A DNA stretch of 64,000 nucleotides from Synchiropus splendidus (GCF_027744825.2 NC_071348.1:13053563-13117562); one strand, 5' to 3'; numbered from the stretch's first letter, positions 1-13,900 are shown. Notes: a model not told the origin generated them from the sequence alone. A program made the numbers and translations.

Positions 1-1470
1 AAGACGTCCCTTTCAAACTACAGCGGTTGCTGTGAATTTCAGAAAACATGGTGAGGACGCTCATTGTGCATGGAGATAATTCCACTGCCTGAGTGGAGGT
101 TGGCTTCAGCAGTGCTGGTGGTGGACGGATGAGGTGGAGCAGGTGTGGACTGAGGGAAAGCATGTCAGAAATCGATGTCCGTCAGATTCTTGTTAGTCGC
201 CCAAAAGCAAGCAGTAAGTCTATAATCAATATGACATTTGCCTGGGAATTGACAAAGCTGATTTGAGCTGATCTTCCTGACTAGTATCAGCCGATTCACT
301 GTGTAAATAGGAATGACTGCGAAGACACTGCTGTCTTCGGGTTCAATATGAATGAACGAATGAATGAAAGGTCTTTAGTTTAGATTACCTATCAAAATAA
401 AATGCACCTATTGCCTTTATCTACATTATTAAATCTATGTATTTTTACCAGTTATCTTCAAGTGTACAATTACTGTGGGGTTGCCTTTCTGACCTGAACA
501 AAAGCTGTAGAACACAAGACATAAGAATGAGGGGGTGAGGAGTTCAAATGTAGTGGAGTGTGATCATGGGGGTTGTTGAGTTGTGGGTGAGGGGAGGTTG
601 TAAGGTGGAGATTTTTCCTTTTCAAGCGGAAAACAAGTGCGGTGCTCAGAGGAATAAAACCAGGTTGTCCAAGTTAGTGGTCAATGTAAATGGTTAATTT
701 ACACATGCAGAGGAAAGGGAAATAAAAAGCTTGTGACCCCTCCATCTCCTGTATTCATGAGTCTCTGTCTGTGGTGTCGTCTCCCCTGGCAACGCAGGCT
801 CCGCCCCGTCTCTTTGTGATACAACATATGAAAGCCATCTGTGTTTAGGCCCTTAATCTCCGTCGCTGCAGCCACCCTGCTGAGGCTATATGCTGTGTTT
901 AAAAAAATACTGGCTGACTTGATGGTCTTGGGAAGAAAGATGCTGTTTTTGGAAAAAAAAAAAAAAAAAAAAGCGCTGTGATGGTCAACTTTGTGTCCTG
1001 AATAATACGTCTCATCCTATCTGTGAATTTCTTATGAATTCCCATCTTTGTTAAAATCAAAGCTGTGCTACTTCCGTTGATGTCTTTTGCTGATGGATGT
1101 TTTGAAGTTCAGTTATGTCTTAAAAATGAGACAAAGCACCAGCTGGCAAGGTTCTACGAAACAGTCATTTAAATCTCTTTCTTGTTTTGGTCACTATCGT
1201 CAGACATTCCTTCAGCAGTCAGAATTTTAAGATTCAATTAATGATTTTGTGTTAATCTGATACAAATACAATGTATAGTCATCTTTTTTACTGAACAAAA
1301 ACTGATGATTTCTCCAGCATGACTTGTCTCATGAAAATGATGAACACATTTTATTTTGAGTTTTAATTTCGTGAGTGCACCGTGCCAAAAAAATGCTGAG
1401 GATAAAGATAAAGCTGGATCTTCAGCACAATGTTTCAATGAAGGATGGCAAATAAGAAATGATTAGAAAC
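1..1470. other. No gene recognised; possible 3' UTR of an upstream plus-strand gene
   Basis: I find no exon with convincing coding character here. Plus-strand AATAAA-type signals occur near 653 and 721, so the first ~740 bases could be the 3' UTR of a gene lying to the left of the window. A 22-base A run lies near 951-972. The rest looks like ordinary AT-rich intergenic sequence. Confidence 0.3.
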
Positions 1471-2272
1471 AGAATAAAAAACATTTTTATTGACTTTGAT
1501 ACAGCCAACTAAATGACAAGATTAAACAAAAAAAAAAGCATCAGTGCATGTTAAACAGTGTTGTTAGTGGCATCACATTAACATCAGCGTGATCCTGCTG
1601 TATTAGAAGTTTAAGAATAATCCCAGCCATATGGTGAACCTGATCACAAGTCACAAAACACCAATCCCTTTATCACATTTAACAAATGCAACAGCAAAAA
1701 TTGTAACCTTTATAACGTGCCGAACATGCAACATTAAAACTATCAACAAAAATGTTATGATTGTTAACAAACCTCAAAAAAAGGTTAAATGAATTGGCAC
1801 AGTCTTCACATAAAAAGTGAATTATTAATGATGAACATCGGTTCTTCACAGGCAGTGACACAATATTAGCAACTAAACAGATTTAATCTATTCTCCAATG
1901 ACTCAGTGTTTCTCTATTTAAAATAATCGACCCGTTAGCAAGGGATTGCTCAAAAACTAATGACAAACATAGATTCTTTTGTGACTTTGCTGTGGTTTGG
2001 CACGGTTTGTAGCATGTCAACAGCATTTTGTAGTGTTACAAACGCACTAGTAACTTAAAAAAAAGGCTTGCTGGTTAAGAGTGTTGCTGTCATTTTGGCA
2101 GGAAACATACAAGAATTAACAGTGCACAGACTTCAAGGTTGGACACTGAACATAAAATCCTTCATTTAGACTACTTGCCATGTTCCCTATCATGGAATTA
2201 AAGTTTAATCATAAAGGCTATTATAGTGTTATAAGAGTGAGGAGTTTGAGTTTAACAACGTCTTCTTGGCTG
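1471..2272 (-). other. cldn12: Probable claudin-12 3' UTR with poly(A) signal
   Basis: This lies directly downstream (minus strand) of the claudin-12 stop codon. The plus strand reads tttatt at 1486-1491, which is AATAAA on the minus strand, so the message plausibly ends near 1470. No other gene is visible in this stretch. The 3' end is inferred from the signal alone. Confidence 0.45.
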
Positions 2273-3425
2273 TCACTGAGTCAGAACTGGGATATCAATT
2301 TCTATGGCAGACATTCGTGAGCGAGTTGAGTAGCGATGTCCCACATGGCTGGACGCATACCCCTGCGAGGGAGCGTAACTTTGAGAGGGCGCGTAGCTCT
2401 GTGAGGGCGCGTAGCTTTGCGAGTGTGTGTAGGTCTGTGAGGGTGCGTAGCTTTGAGAGGGAGCATAGCCATAGGCCTGGGTCCCCCCAACTTCAGACCC
2501 ATACCCATCAGGAGCAGAGATCTGAGAGATGTAGACCTGTTGTGGCGCAGCGACAGCCACACTTTGGGCATGCCCCTGTGAAGACACATACTGCTGGGCA
2601 TCAATCACGGTGGGAGGATAGGTCTGTGGTGGGAAGGCCTGTGGACCATAAACTGGAGAAGGAGGGAAGCCATTGGCAGTAAGAGGTTGTGTGGAGAGCG
2701 AGTTTGACATGGAGGGTAACGGCAACCAGAACGGGGAAGGCAGTTTCTTACACATACAGTACCACATGAACATCAGCAGGGCCGCTAACATCAGTCCACC
2801 CGAGCACCCTATTGACACGTACACTGCAAAGCCGTCAGAGAAAAGGTTGTCGTATCTGATGTTCAACTCCTTGGTGCGGTACAGGAACCACACAGAGGGC
2901 GCCATGGGAATAGCTCCACCCAGAAACAAGAACATCCCAGCCACCAGGTGGCAGCCGGCACTGTTTACTAAAAACCTGGTGGTTTTAATGTCTGGTTCCG
3001 GTTTGTCAGAGCAGCAGCAAGTTTTACACATGCCTGCCATGGATAGAAGCAGCGCCAGGGTACCAAATATCATTCCACTGGGCAGGCAAAACTGCAGCAG
3101 CCTGAGATCGAGCTGGTCAACCTTGGAGTACCACTGAAAGAGAAACAAATGGTTTATATGTAACAGTAAATCTTAGAACATTCGATGGCAAAATGCTTAG
3201 TATTACCTCTGAATCGTAAAAGTAACACCCGGAATATCCGTCTTGCTTGACACATTTGGCCCACAATCCATCATACACACTAACATTTTTGGCATTTCGG
3301 TTGAAAGTGATCAGCCGTGTTACGCGCCACTGTGGAATCACTGCTGCTACAGCGAGGCCTCCCACACACAGCAAGGCAATGATGAAGGAAAAGGCGTTGG
3401 TGGCGTGAATGTCCCGACACGACAT
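2273..3425 (-). CDS. cldn12: Claudin-12, tight-junction tetraspan protein with extended repetitive C-terminus
   Basis: Two coding exons, 3207-3425 (ATG at 3425, 73 codons, phase 0) and 2273-3133, joined by a 73-bp GT-AG intron; predicted 358-359 aa. The claudin signature W(33)...GLW(53-55)xxC(58)...C(67) is present in the first extracellular loop, with four hydrophobic segments. The lines QWRVTRLITFNRNAKN, VDQLDLR, CHLVAG and the last residues RSRMSAIEIDIPVLTQ match vertebrate claudin-12. The family is about 244 aa; the extra ~115 residues sit between the fourth membrane segment (YCMCKKLPSPFW) and the conserved tail, and are rich in Y, S, P, Q with SYAPSQ hexads. An acceptor (CAG ending at 3440) lies 14 nt before the ATG, so a non-coding 5' exon exists upstream. 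Claudin-12 lacks the usual PDZ-binding end; role in paracellular calcium permeability is family knowledge. Confidence 0.95.
2353..2472 (-). repeat. 18-nt coding minisatellite (SYAPSQ hexads) in claudin-12
   Basis: On the minus strand this encodes about six degenerate copies of a six-residue unit (SYAPSQ, with variants TYTHSQ and GYASSH), an 18-nt period in frame with the gene. Copies differ at several bases, so the array is not brand new. It lies in the cytoplasmic tail after the fourth membrane segment. Confidence 0.85.
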
Positions 3426-3440
3426 TGTAGTTAAGGCTCC

Positions 3441-4903
3441 TGGTATGAAAGAAACAAGACACAAAAATAGTTAACCATTTCACACAACATGCTCCAATTC
3501 CCAATATAGAAACTGTGCCACAGACAGACCTCACTTTGACTGACCTCCATGTATTTCAATTCACTACAGTGCACTTGACCCAATAACTGCTGCAGTCTCA
3601 GTGAGACAATGCTGTTGTTTCATTAACAAAGTGGCAAGGACTGTGGACGCCTAAGCTGAATGAAATAGATGAAGGCCTCGAACAATACGCAATTGAAATA
3701 GACTGAGTGGCAGTAAGTGACAGCGACTGAGCATGTCTGATAAACAATAACCATTGACTATACAGATATTTTGAACTCCGCAGGCAGTTTGGCTGATATT
3801 CTTTAAAGCTGCTGCCAATCCAGTAGAATCAGTTGGGAATTATTCTTGTCTTTAATATATTTAGATTCTATAAATACTGATCCCAGAGGTTGCAGAGCGT
3901 GAACTTCATCTTGATCAGACCGTCGTCATATTTCATGCCGAGGCCTGACATTAATAACACGACATTGATCGAACACTTCAGAGAAACAAAAAATATAACA
4001 CGCGTACTGCAACCTTAAATCTATCACTATGGATCGGTATTCTCTTTAAACGCGAGATAGTATCCTTAAAATCTCCTGAATATTGCTAATATATATTAAA
4101 CCGGAATAATATCGTAAGAACGAACGAAGTGAATCGTACAGCTTTTGCTAAATGCGAGTGGCGTCATAGAGCAGGGAAGTCACATTCAATGAAAAATACA
4201 GAACCACTATGTATTTCTGTTTAATACCCTTTAGTATTGTGAGTTTTAAAAACTATTTGTAGCCGGTTGCTAAGTTAGCATTACTGCAACCTGTTGATAG
4301 TCGACGAGCACGATTGAAAAGACTCTCAAACAAAGCGTCAAACACCCGGGAACACGGTGGAATTACCTTGTTAGGATGGTGAATCAAGATTATGAAGATG
4401 TTCTCCACATTTTATCCAATTCTTCTTCACACACCAGCTGTGAAAATGACACAGTTGCGTCGTTGACTGACTGTAAACAGGCGGCGAGGCAGGATGTTGC
4501 TAGTATGTGGTGTGTGTGTTGTGCCCACTGCGCTGTCTCGCAGGTACTTGATACGGCACAGTCATTTTTTTCTTTTACATTCTACCGTCAAAAAGAACGA
4601 CTGGAATGTTTAAACTATCCTCATGTCTCCTTTATTGGTTGTTGAAGTAATTCATGGTTTGTTTGCATTGTTGTGGAGAGCTAAAAAAGCTTACAACGTT
4701 GTCGATTTGTTGCAAATATTTCTTTAATATCATCATATAAGTTATTGTGCATTTTAAATAGTAGTTTAAATAATTTATTCTAATCATATTTTCATCATTT
4801 CCATTAAAAATAAATCATACAATACAGTACAGTGTGTCAGTACAGTTTTAAACATGAAACAATGTTACTATTTACAGTAAATAATACGAGTTTTTGTCTT
4901 CAG
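3441..4903. other. Claudin-12 5' intron/promoter and gap before first visible ADAM22 exon
   Basis: A minus-strand donor (GGTAAT, exon side ending at 4367) is a good candidate for the end of a non-coding first claudin-12 exon lying above 4367, with promoter further right. On the plus strand an ORF starts at 4376 (MVNQDYEDVLHIL...) in a locally CpG-bearing stretch, with a possible donor GTATGT near 4504; I do not recognise it, and it does not splice in frame to the next ADAM22 exon. A 27-codon minus-strand ORF lies at 3868-3951. No ADAM propeptide exon is visible here. Confidence 0.35.
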
Positions 4904-7900
4904 GGCAATGTTCACATGATATATAAATCTGGAGGACAAGAGGGGCTCCATGATCTTTTAGGTAAGTGGAATACAACAGGCCCACTGTACAGTACATCAA
5001 GGTTGTGCTAGCCACAATAGATTTTGTCTTCATTTGTTATTTATTTGACAAACAATGCTGCACTAATACATTCCAGGGGATCTGCCAGAACCACCCTTTC
5101 CCAGCCCTCCATTTCCTGGATCAAAAGTTGTTCACAAAAGGAGAAAGAGACAGGTACGCCCACGCTGTGTCATCATTATGAGCAGGTGCATGCAAAATTG
5201 TTGCTGCTGACCTCATGACAATGTACAGGTATGTCAGACTGAGACAGTTATTTATGTTCACCCGTTGTGCTGATTCCACTCTCAACCATGTGTTAAATCA
5301 AACGTGAAGACAGAGAAGCATTTCTTTCCTCTACACTATTCTTCATCTTCTGCTGGTCATAAAATATTTACCTGAGACAGGGCTGCTTTCGATCTCAGTC
5401 TGTCTCTTGTTATTCCTGACTCTAAGCTGTCTGTATTCTAGCCCTCAGGCCTTCGCCAGATCTTGATCCCTGCATGTACATTTTTCTTTTGGCTCTTGTC
5501 TTCTTGGGTCAATTTTCTTTTATATCTCTTTTAGATTCCTCATGCATCAAGAGGTGTGGAAAATGAAACCAAATACATTGAGCTGATGGTGATCAATGAT
5601 CATTTAATGGTAAGTTCAAGACAGTCACTGTTGAGTGACTGCAAATGGAGATGTTCTCTTTAAACGTTTAAGGTCAACAAACTTCACTTTCTTGTTTCTT
5701 TACTTAATTCGACTTACAGTGCCTCAGCTCAGTGAAAGAGCCAACATGAAGACATTGCATTAATATAAATTTCTCTGTGCATATAAGGGTAATAAGTAAA
5801 TAAGTGAGATAAACATTAAGATTGTTTCCTGTTTTACACTAGCTCAGTGTAAAAGTAACTCATCGACATGTGTTCTGCTGCAGACCATCACTCAATATGA
5901 AATTATTGTGACTGAATCTGTTTGCCATATTAGTGTAGTATTATATTTTATGCGCCACAATTCACAAATATGTAACGTCAGCAAACAGTAGAATCACTCT
6001 CACCTCTGCTCACTTTCCAGTACAAGAAGCATCGTCTTTCTGTTGGACACACAAATAACTATGCGAAGTCAGTGGTCAATATGGCTGACATGGTAAGCAT
6101 TCTATTGATCTTCTCTGTAACCTCACCACTTGCACTCTGAAACATTAAGTTTGACTTGCTCATCACTTAACTACGTTTAAATTCTGGTCCCGTTTTCATG
6201 ACCTGTTAAACAAGCTGTTGCATCCTCCTTATTGCGGCGTGATTTATTTGTATCACATTTGTATACACTATGGCTGAAACCTAACCTGTGATGGGGTCAT
6301 GTCTGTAAGATGATCACCTGCTATAGCTTGAGAAGGTCATGCCTTTCCAATATGATCGTATGGTGCCGATGCAGCTCGATGTACTCATTGATTCGTATGC
6401 AATGCTCTGCCACTGTTTCAAGGACGCAAATCTAACCTGACTCTTTTGGTATTTTTCTGATGGGGGAAAATCATTTCATCCTTCTTTGAGTGTCATCAGT
6501 AACTTTCTGCTGTTATCGATTAAAGAAAATGGATGTTCATTCCCCAGATTTTCAGGGAACAGCTTAACACCCGTATTGTGCTGGTTGCTATGGAAACCTG
6601 GTCAGCTGACAACAAGTTCAACATCGACGACGACCCCATGGTGACACTGAAGGAGTTCATGAAGTACCGGAAAGATTTCATCAGGCAGCATTTCGATTCA
6701 GTGCACCTTTTTTCGTACGTGTCCCGCTTTAAGAGCACCAAGAAACCAAATACTTAAATAAAACTGTTATTTGTCTTTTTATCAGAGGGAATCGTTTCCA
6801 TAGCCGCTGGGGAGGAGCTTCATACATGGGAGGAGTCTGCTCACTGACTAAAGGAGGTGGAGTGAATGAGGTGGGCCTTCAGCTATTATACTATGTGTTA
6901 AAATAGCATCTACAACTTAGACATTTAAGAATAAATGATTAAATATTGTGCAACATTGTCCGTTTGATCTCAACAGTATGGGAAAACTGATGAGATGGCA
7001 ATCACCCTGGCTCAGTCTCTGGGTCAAAACATTGGCGTATTCACAGACAGGAGACGATTCCTGAGCGGTATGCTTCTCAACTTGTAACTCATCTTTGTCC
7101 TTCCTTAAATAAACACTCAAATATACTCAAAAAAATTTTTTTTTTTCATCTTTGTTCAGGGGAGTGTCACTGTGAGGACCGTTGGTTAGGCTGCATTATG
7201 GATGACATTGGGTAAGTTCAATTGAGATTTTCTGCTTATTGTTCAATTCGTGTTGATTCATGTCAAAAAGTGCGTAGTAACTCGGCACGAAATAGATTTC
7301 CTACTCCACTTGAACGCAATGTTGTTGTAGTTTTAGAATCCACCAGTAGGCGTCAACCTTGGTCTTATTTTTTTTTTTGATGCGGTTTTCTCTCTATAGG
7401 TTGAATTTGTGTGCTGCTCTTTGAAATGCGGGATTTGTGTCTTTTTTAAAAGTTGTCTGAACAGTCGAGCGTTCCTGCGTGTCATGTCATTGTCCTTGTG
7501 AGTTTAAGTGATGTGTGTTCATTCGTTCCCCTCCCTTAAAATACTTGTGTCCGCGATCCCAAATGGGACAGAAGGTGAGCAGACGCTTGACAGACCGTTG
7601 CTTGTGAGGTTCACAACCGGCTGGCTTCCTCGGACGAAGGGTTGTCAGTCATCACAACCTTTCCCATTTCATCCGACGGCTCTGCAGCCTCTGCTTTAAT
7701 TCCAATGGTTGAACAAATACAGTCAGGGGTCCTTTTTGAAATGCACTGGCTGTATTTTTTCACATTTTTTTACTGAACACGTGAAGGTCTCCTTATCTCT
7801 TATGTTTGGTCACTAGTCGATCAACTCCTATCAAGATTTCTTCTATTAATTTTATTCCCATCCACAAGTGACTCTGTTTCTCTTCTGGATCTTTCATCAC

Positions 7901-10900
7901 GTCCTCTCATTCCAGTGTAACCTATTGATACAGTCTGCAATGCCATTCCCATCTGGGGCAAAAATAGTTCACATTTTTCCATGTCACTGGAGCCACTAAC
8001 TTCTCGTCCAGATCCTGCTGGATTTAGTTTCCGTTAGAAACGCTCTGAAATCCATCCGAGGTCATTGGAGCCTGGATTTCTAATACAGCCTAAACTGAGT
8101 CATTTCAGACACATGTGATCAATGTGCAACCTCAAACCATGTCCATTGACAGACTCTTGTTTTGATGTGTACACCTGCATGTCTGAGTTTATTACATATG
8201 TATTACAGGATGTGTTTTTATGTAATTGCCTGGAAGGTCATTACAGAATCCAGCATAGCTTGGCAGTGATATGGCAACACTGGATCAAGCTTTCTTTTCA
8301 TTTTTATTATTATATTGAAGGACACATTCTCTTATAATCCAAACTATTAGTCATTTATCCACCAGATATTTAACCCTCAGTACGGTCATCCACAACAACA
8401 GTGGATCCGAAGGAGAAGCGTCACCGAAACCATTACATGGATGAAGAGTTTTCTAAAAACAATGCATTCAGGCATATATTGTAGGATTTATATTGTCATC
8501 TCCTTGTGACTTGTAGTAAATTTCATCTGTCACATGACTCATTGATATTGCATCCCTTGCTGTGCTGCTCTTCAGTTTGTTAGCATAACATTCAGTATTA
8601 ATTCGAACATGATGTTATTCATTGGCATCAATAAAGTACATATGCCATGCGATTGCAGTCAGCAGATTATGCAATAGCACATGTATTTCAAATGACCTTT
8701 GGCCAAGAGTTTAGGACCGCTTGAGAAAATATCTTCTCACAGTAACAAAAAAAATTGAACCCAAGTAATAGAAAAAAAGTAATGGATGAGCTGTTTGGAC
8801 TTTTATAGTACTTTTGTCACGTCAACATGTCAACCTCCTTAACATCAAACCAATAAAGGCCATGACCTTGGGTCACCACAAAGGTCATCATCTCAATGTA
8901 ATTCAGAACCCTTTTTTTTTAAATAACATCATAAAAAGGAAATTAAGAACATTTGATGTGTATTATTGGTTAATATACTACAGGAAATAATGCAGAAATA
9001 ATGTATACTATGAGCTGGTCTTTCCAATCTTTGTCACCCGGTCCTTAACTTTTGGCCGTAGAGTAACCATCTGTAAAGGTTAGTTTCTTCACCTCCATGC
9101 CCCGTCACATAAGCGTCTCAGTATTGGTGGCTACATGTTTACAACAGGTGTTTATCTGGATCCGCTCTGAACTGTGAGTACCGAACATGAAAGGTCAAAT
9201 AATGATGTTGGAAAAAGTAATTCAGCTTATTCTGTGTCGCCAGGGAGAAGCCCAATCTGTCTGTATCTGTCTGTTGATGCCACTGTTGTAACCATAGTAA
9301 CAACATGACAAACTGGGCTTGTGTTGAATAGCTTCTACCTGCCCAAGAGGTTCTCCGTCTGTAACGTGGAGGAGTATCATAACTTCCTGAACGCTGGAGG
9401 AGGAGCCTGCCTGTTCAACAAGCCTCTCACTGTACGCCGCTGAAAACAACACATTTGGATCGAAGATATAACTCATCATTTAACATACTCTGTTGTGTTA
9501 CCTCCAGCTGTTGGACCCTCCGGATTGTGGTAATGGCTTCGTAGAACTCGGAGAAGAGTGTGACTGTGGAAGTCCTGCCGTGAGTGACATCATTTGTCGA
9601 GCGAGAAACTTCCATGTTATCTTGACTGATCAGTGGCTCAGCTGTTAATATACATCCTCTGCAGGAGTGTGCCAGAGAGGGAGACAACTGCTGCAAGAAG
9701 TGTACGCTGACTCAGGGATCCAAATGCAGTGATGGACTGTGCTGCAACAACTGCCAGGTACACACTTAGCTTAGGGGTTAAAAGTCAATGTCAAACACGG
9801 CAAACGCCGAGATAGTCTCAAGTCCAGTCCAATGTTTGTTTTCACTCCATGACACAATGAAAGGAAGAATACTACAAAGTTGTTTGCAAGATCGAGCTGC
9901 GTATTCGACTGTTTAGATGGTTGATGTTTGTATCAAATGTTGTACATTAATGTTAAATATGTTTATATGCTGAATAGATCATATTATTTGAATACTTCAC
10001 GGTTTTTTTCAACTATTGCATTTCTATGATTATAGTGTTTCATATATTATATTTCAGAATTACCTGATGACACGTTTTGGTATTTTATTATTATATGAGC
10101 TTATTTTTTTCTCTTGAAAAACATGATTTTTTTTTTCCGTCATGGCCCTCTCTACATCTGTATTCCTTCGCTGCTACAGATGGAGTTTGCAGGTGTTGTG
10201 TGCCGAGAGGCAGTCAATGACTGTGATATCCCCGAAAACTGCACCGGCATCTCGAGCCAGGTAATAACTTCCATGGACACGTGTAAAATCATGCATCTCC
10301 TCTGCACCATCTTCAGTGTTTTATTCCTACCTTCCAGTGTCCACCGAACGTTCACAAAATGGATGGTTATACATGTGAGAAGGACCAGGTGGGAGTCCAA
10401 ACTATTTTGCATCATTTTTGTTTTTTAACTGGTGGGTTTTCCTCAATTTTCCTTTCTCTCTGCAGGGTCGCTGCTTCAATGGCCACTGCAAAACTAAAGA
10501 CAGGCAGTGCAAGTACTTATGGGGTGAAAGTAAGTGTCTAAGTTTAAATACTTCTTATATCACTATCCATTGCTAATATTGAGATCTTTGCTAATGTGTC
10601 TTCAGAGGCAACAGCAGCGGACAAGTTCTGCTATGAGAAGTTGAACATCGAGGGAACAGAGAAGGGAAACTGCGGAAAGGAAGGAGACACTTGGATCCAG
10701 TGTAACAAACAGTAAGCTCCTCCTCTGCGACCCAGTGCTGGTGATTTCTTCTCCATTTGGGGTCTTCATTCGCACCTCTCTGTTGCAGGGATGTTCACTG
10801 TGGCTACCTGCTGTGCTCCAACATTTCACCGGCGCCTCGCCTCGGAGTCCTCCAGGGAGGGATGACCTCCTTCTCATTGGGCTGGCACAGTGCCTCACTG

Positions 10901-13900
10901 GATTGCAGGTCAGTGCTTCCTCCTTTCCCGGGATTGAATCTGAAAACCCAGTGCTGTGCTATGAAAAGGTGGCCTGAACTTCAGAGGCTCCATTCAAACA
11001 TGACTGTTCTCCCTTCAGTGGCGCTCATGTGCTGATCGATGGCGACACTGATTTGGGCTACGTGGAGGACGGCACGGCCTGTGGCACAGACCGGATCTGT
11101 TTAGACCACAAATGTCTTCCAGTGGAACAGTTCAACTACAGCACCTGCCCTGGCACCACTAACCAGATCATCTGCTCTGGACATGGGGTATCAATGATCT
11201 CAAGTCTGAAGCATTTTGATGACGCCTCCTTCTGTAAGCAGTAATCTGAACCGTTCACACTGCAGGTCTGCAGCAATGAGCTCCAGTGTGTGTGCTACCT
11301 TGGCTGGATGGGCGAGGACTGTAACTCAACGTCTCCCCTCGGCTTCCTTGTTGTTGGACCCACTGCTTCAGTGTCTGGTAAAACCCTCGTCACCCAACTC
11401 TGGAGTCCGAATTCTGTCTGCAAACATCATCATACACATCTCATCACTCTTCACAACCATAATACGCCGATTATTGTTTTGTTTTCCTGTTGGATGCCAC
11501 TGATTATGAAAAGTATTTTTAGTTTGTCATTTATTGTGTCGCACCCACTCTTTGCTGACAGGCTGATGTCTTTGACGGAGTGACTTGAGGTCAGATTTGA
11601 GTTCCTTTTCATTGTAACTGCCTTTCTTGGATGTGTTTTTCCACGTTTCTCACCCCACCCTCCACTCATCTCAGAGAACTGCTGGAGATTGGTAATGCTG
11701 ACCAACAATAGTTTGAGTCTCCCTTGTGCTCCTGTTACACCTCCCTTGCTAAAGTGCTCCATGCTTGTGACTTCTCACGTGCTTTTGTGGTTTGTGCATC
11801 CCTGTTTTCTCCACTGTGGAAGGCTCCCAACTAACACTCAGGTCCTCTTGTTATGCCTCAGGTATCACCAGCACCAACATCATCATCAGTGCTATTGTGG
11901 GCTCCATCCTTTTCCTGGCCTTAATCTTGGCTGTCACAGCCTGGTGCTACAAGTGAGTGTCTCACTGCGACCTGCTGTATGTGTTCATCTCTCATCTTCA
12001 GTCAGTGAGCTAATGTTTCTCTTCACAGGAGCTACAAGCAAAAGTGCTACGTTGAATCTGAAGTTCATCGAAGATTCTGTCGGTTCGTTGTCGTTTTTTA
12101 TTCACTTGAATTAACAAGTACAAAGTCAGCTCTGATCGAGGAACTAACAAAGTGGCATGTTGTGCATTTTTATTTTTTGAATCTACAATGTACAAGGTTA
12201 AACAAAATCACAGACTAGTGAAGGATTCTCAGAGATCCTTAACTGTAGCTGCATGAATAAGTTTGGTCGCTTTTGTCACAGTTATTCCAACTAGATATTC
12301 AGCATCAATATTAATGCAAAGGAAATACTATTTACTGTATGTACAGTAGACTACAGTACGCACTGTAATATTAGCTGCACCCACTAAGTTTAAGGCGGAA
12401 AATAGATGTTGTTCATACATAAGCCACACTGGTCTGTAAGCTGTCTGCGCCATTGAAAGGTCAGTGGTGGCCCTGGCTGCAGCCTGGAGAACAGGGTGGA
12501 GCTCAACGTTGATGTAGGCCCACGTCGAGCTCAAGGGTCCTCTTGGTGCCGCCGGCTTAAAAATGCACGAGGATTACTTCTAAACTAGTTGGAAAAACGT
12601 GGTCCAGTATGGGGACTGACTCTTGAATTCACAATGTTCTGAACTTTTGCCTGCGTGAAAATACATGCCTCATCGGTTTGAAGTGACAAGGCTTGATATT
12701 TTGGCAACATTGGGATCTTTAGCCTGTAAAAATTCATTTATATTAGTGGCATCATTGTATAAGCCACAGGATTTAGACCGTGAGAAAATGTAGCAGCTTA
12801 TAGTCTGGAAATTACAGTATTTATTTAACACTGCATTTACCATTATTGAACATTTGCTTGTAGGCAGTGACCCTATTTTTGGTGGTCAATTCAGCCCCAC
12901 TGACTGATCAGGGATCATGAGAAGTTCCTTATCAAGAGTGGAGATGCAGTAGTGCATGTGTGAAACCAAAGGCCCAGGGACCAAGTTTGGCTTGCCAAGT
13001 CATTTCATGTGGCCTGCAAGACATTTAAATGCGTATGGTTGAATCACATCCGGTTGTGTATCCATCAAATAAAAGTTCCATTTTGTGTGCTGCGACAGGC
13101 AAATGCCTCCAGGTGATTATGTCACCAAGCCCAGTGATGCAGACTCCTTCTACAGCGACATGCCTCCTGGCGTGAGCACAAACTCTGGCTGCAGCTCCAA
13201 GAAGAGGTCAGCCTGTCTGTCCCACCTGCAGATTTGCACTGATCCGTCCTTCACTCCATCCATCCCATCCATTACTCAGAAAATTTCAGTCTTTGGCTTC
13301 AGGTGTGTCATCATCATGATTCATGCCTTTGCTGCCAAGTGTGCATGTCGTTCTCTCCGTGTGTGTATGAGTGTGTCCATGAAGTCCATGAACAGCACCA
13401 GTGATGCCTGCTGCTGATCACAGGTCAGTCACCTCATCTGAGCTGAGCATCACGCCACCCACATTTCCTGAAGTTGAGCTGATCCACAAACATCTACAGA
13501 CTCTGCAGAGTTGGTTTTTTAGTTCAGAGAATCGATCAAGCATTATTTATGAGCCCTTTTCAACTGGAAATCCTCAAAGCAAATTGAATGGACACTGAAG
13601 AGAAATAGGAAGATAGTTATAAACGCTTATGTGGTTTTAAGAAATAGAAATGATATTAAATAAACAAAACTTTGGAAACACTAAATCATGAATCAAAGCC
13701 AACGTCACTATTTACAACACAAATAAAAGCAGTGGATATAGAATAAATAGAATAAATTCTTATTGAATAAATGACTATCAAATGCAGAACAAAATATACT
13801 TCAATTAATTATATGTACAAAAATAAAACGCAGACTATATTGAAACACTCCCAGCCGTCTCACCAACATTCATTAAAACTATCTTCTAACCTCCACAAAG

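Noticed and set aside
2266..3137. Two long plus-strand ORFs opposite claudin-12 (2266-2682, 2673-3137)
   Set aside because: They are antisense shadows of the claudin-12 second exon; the minus frame carries the conserved protein.
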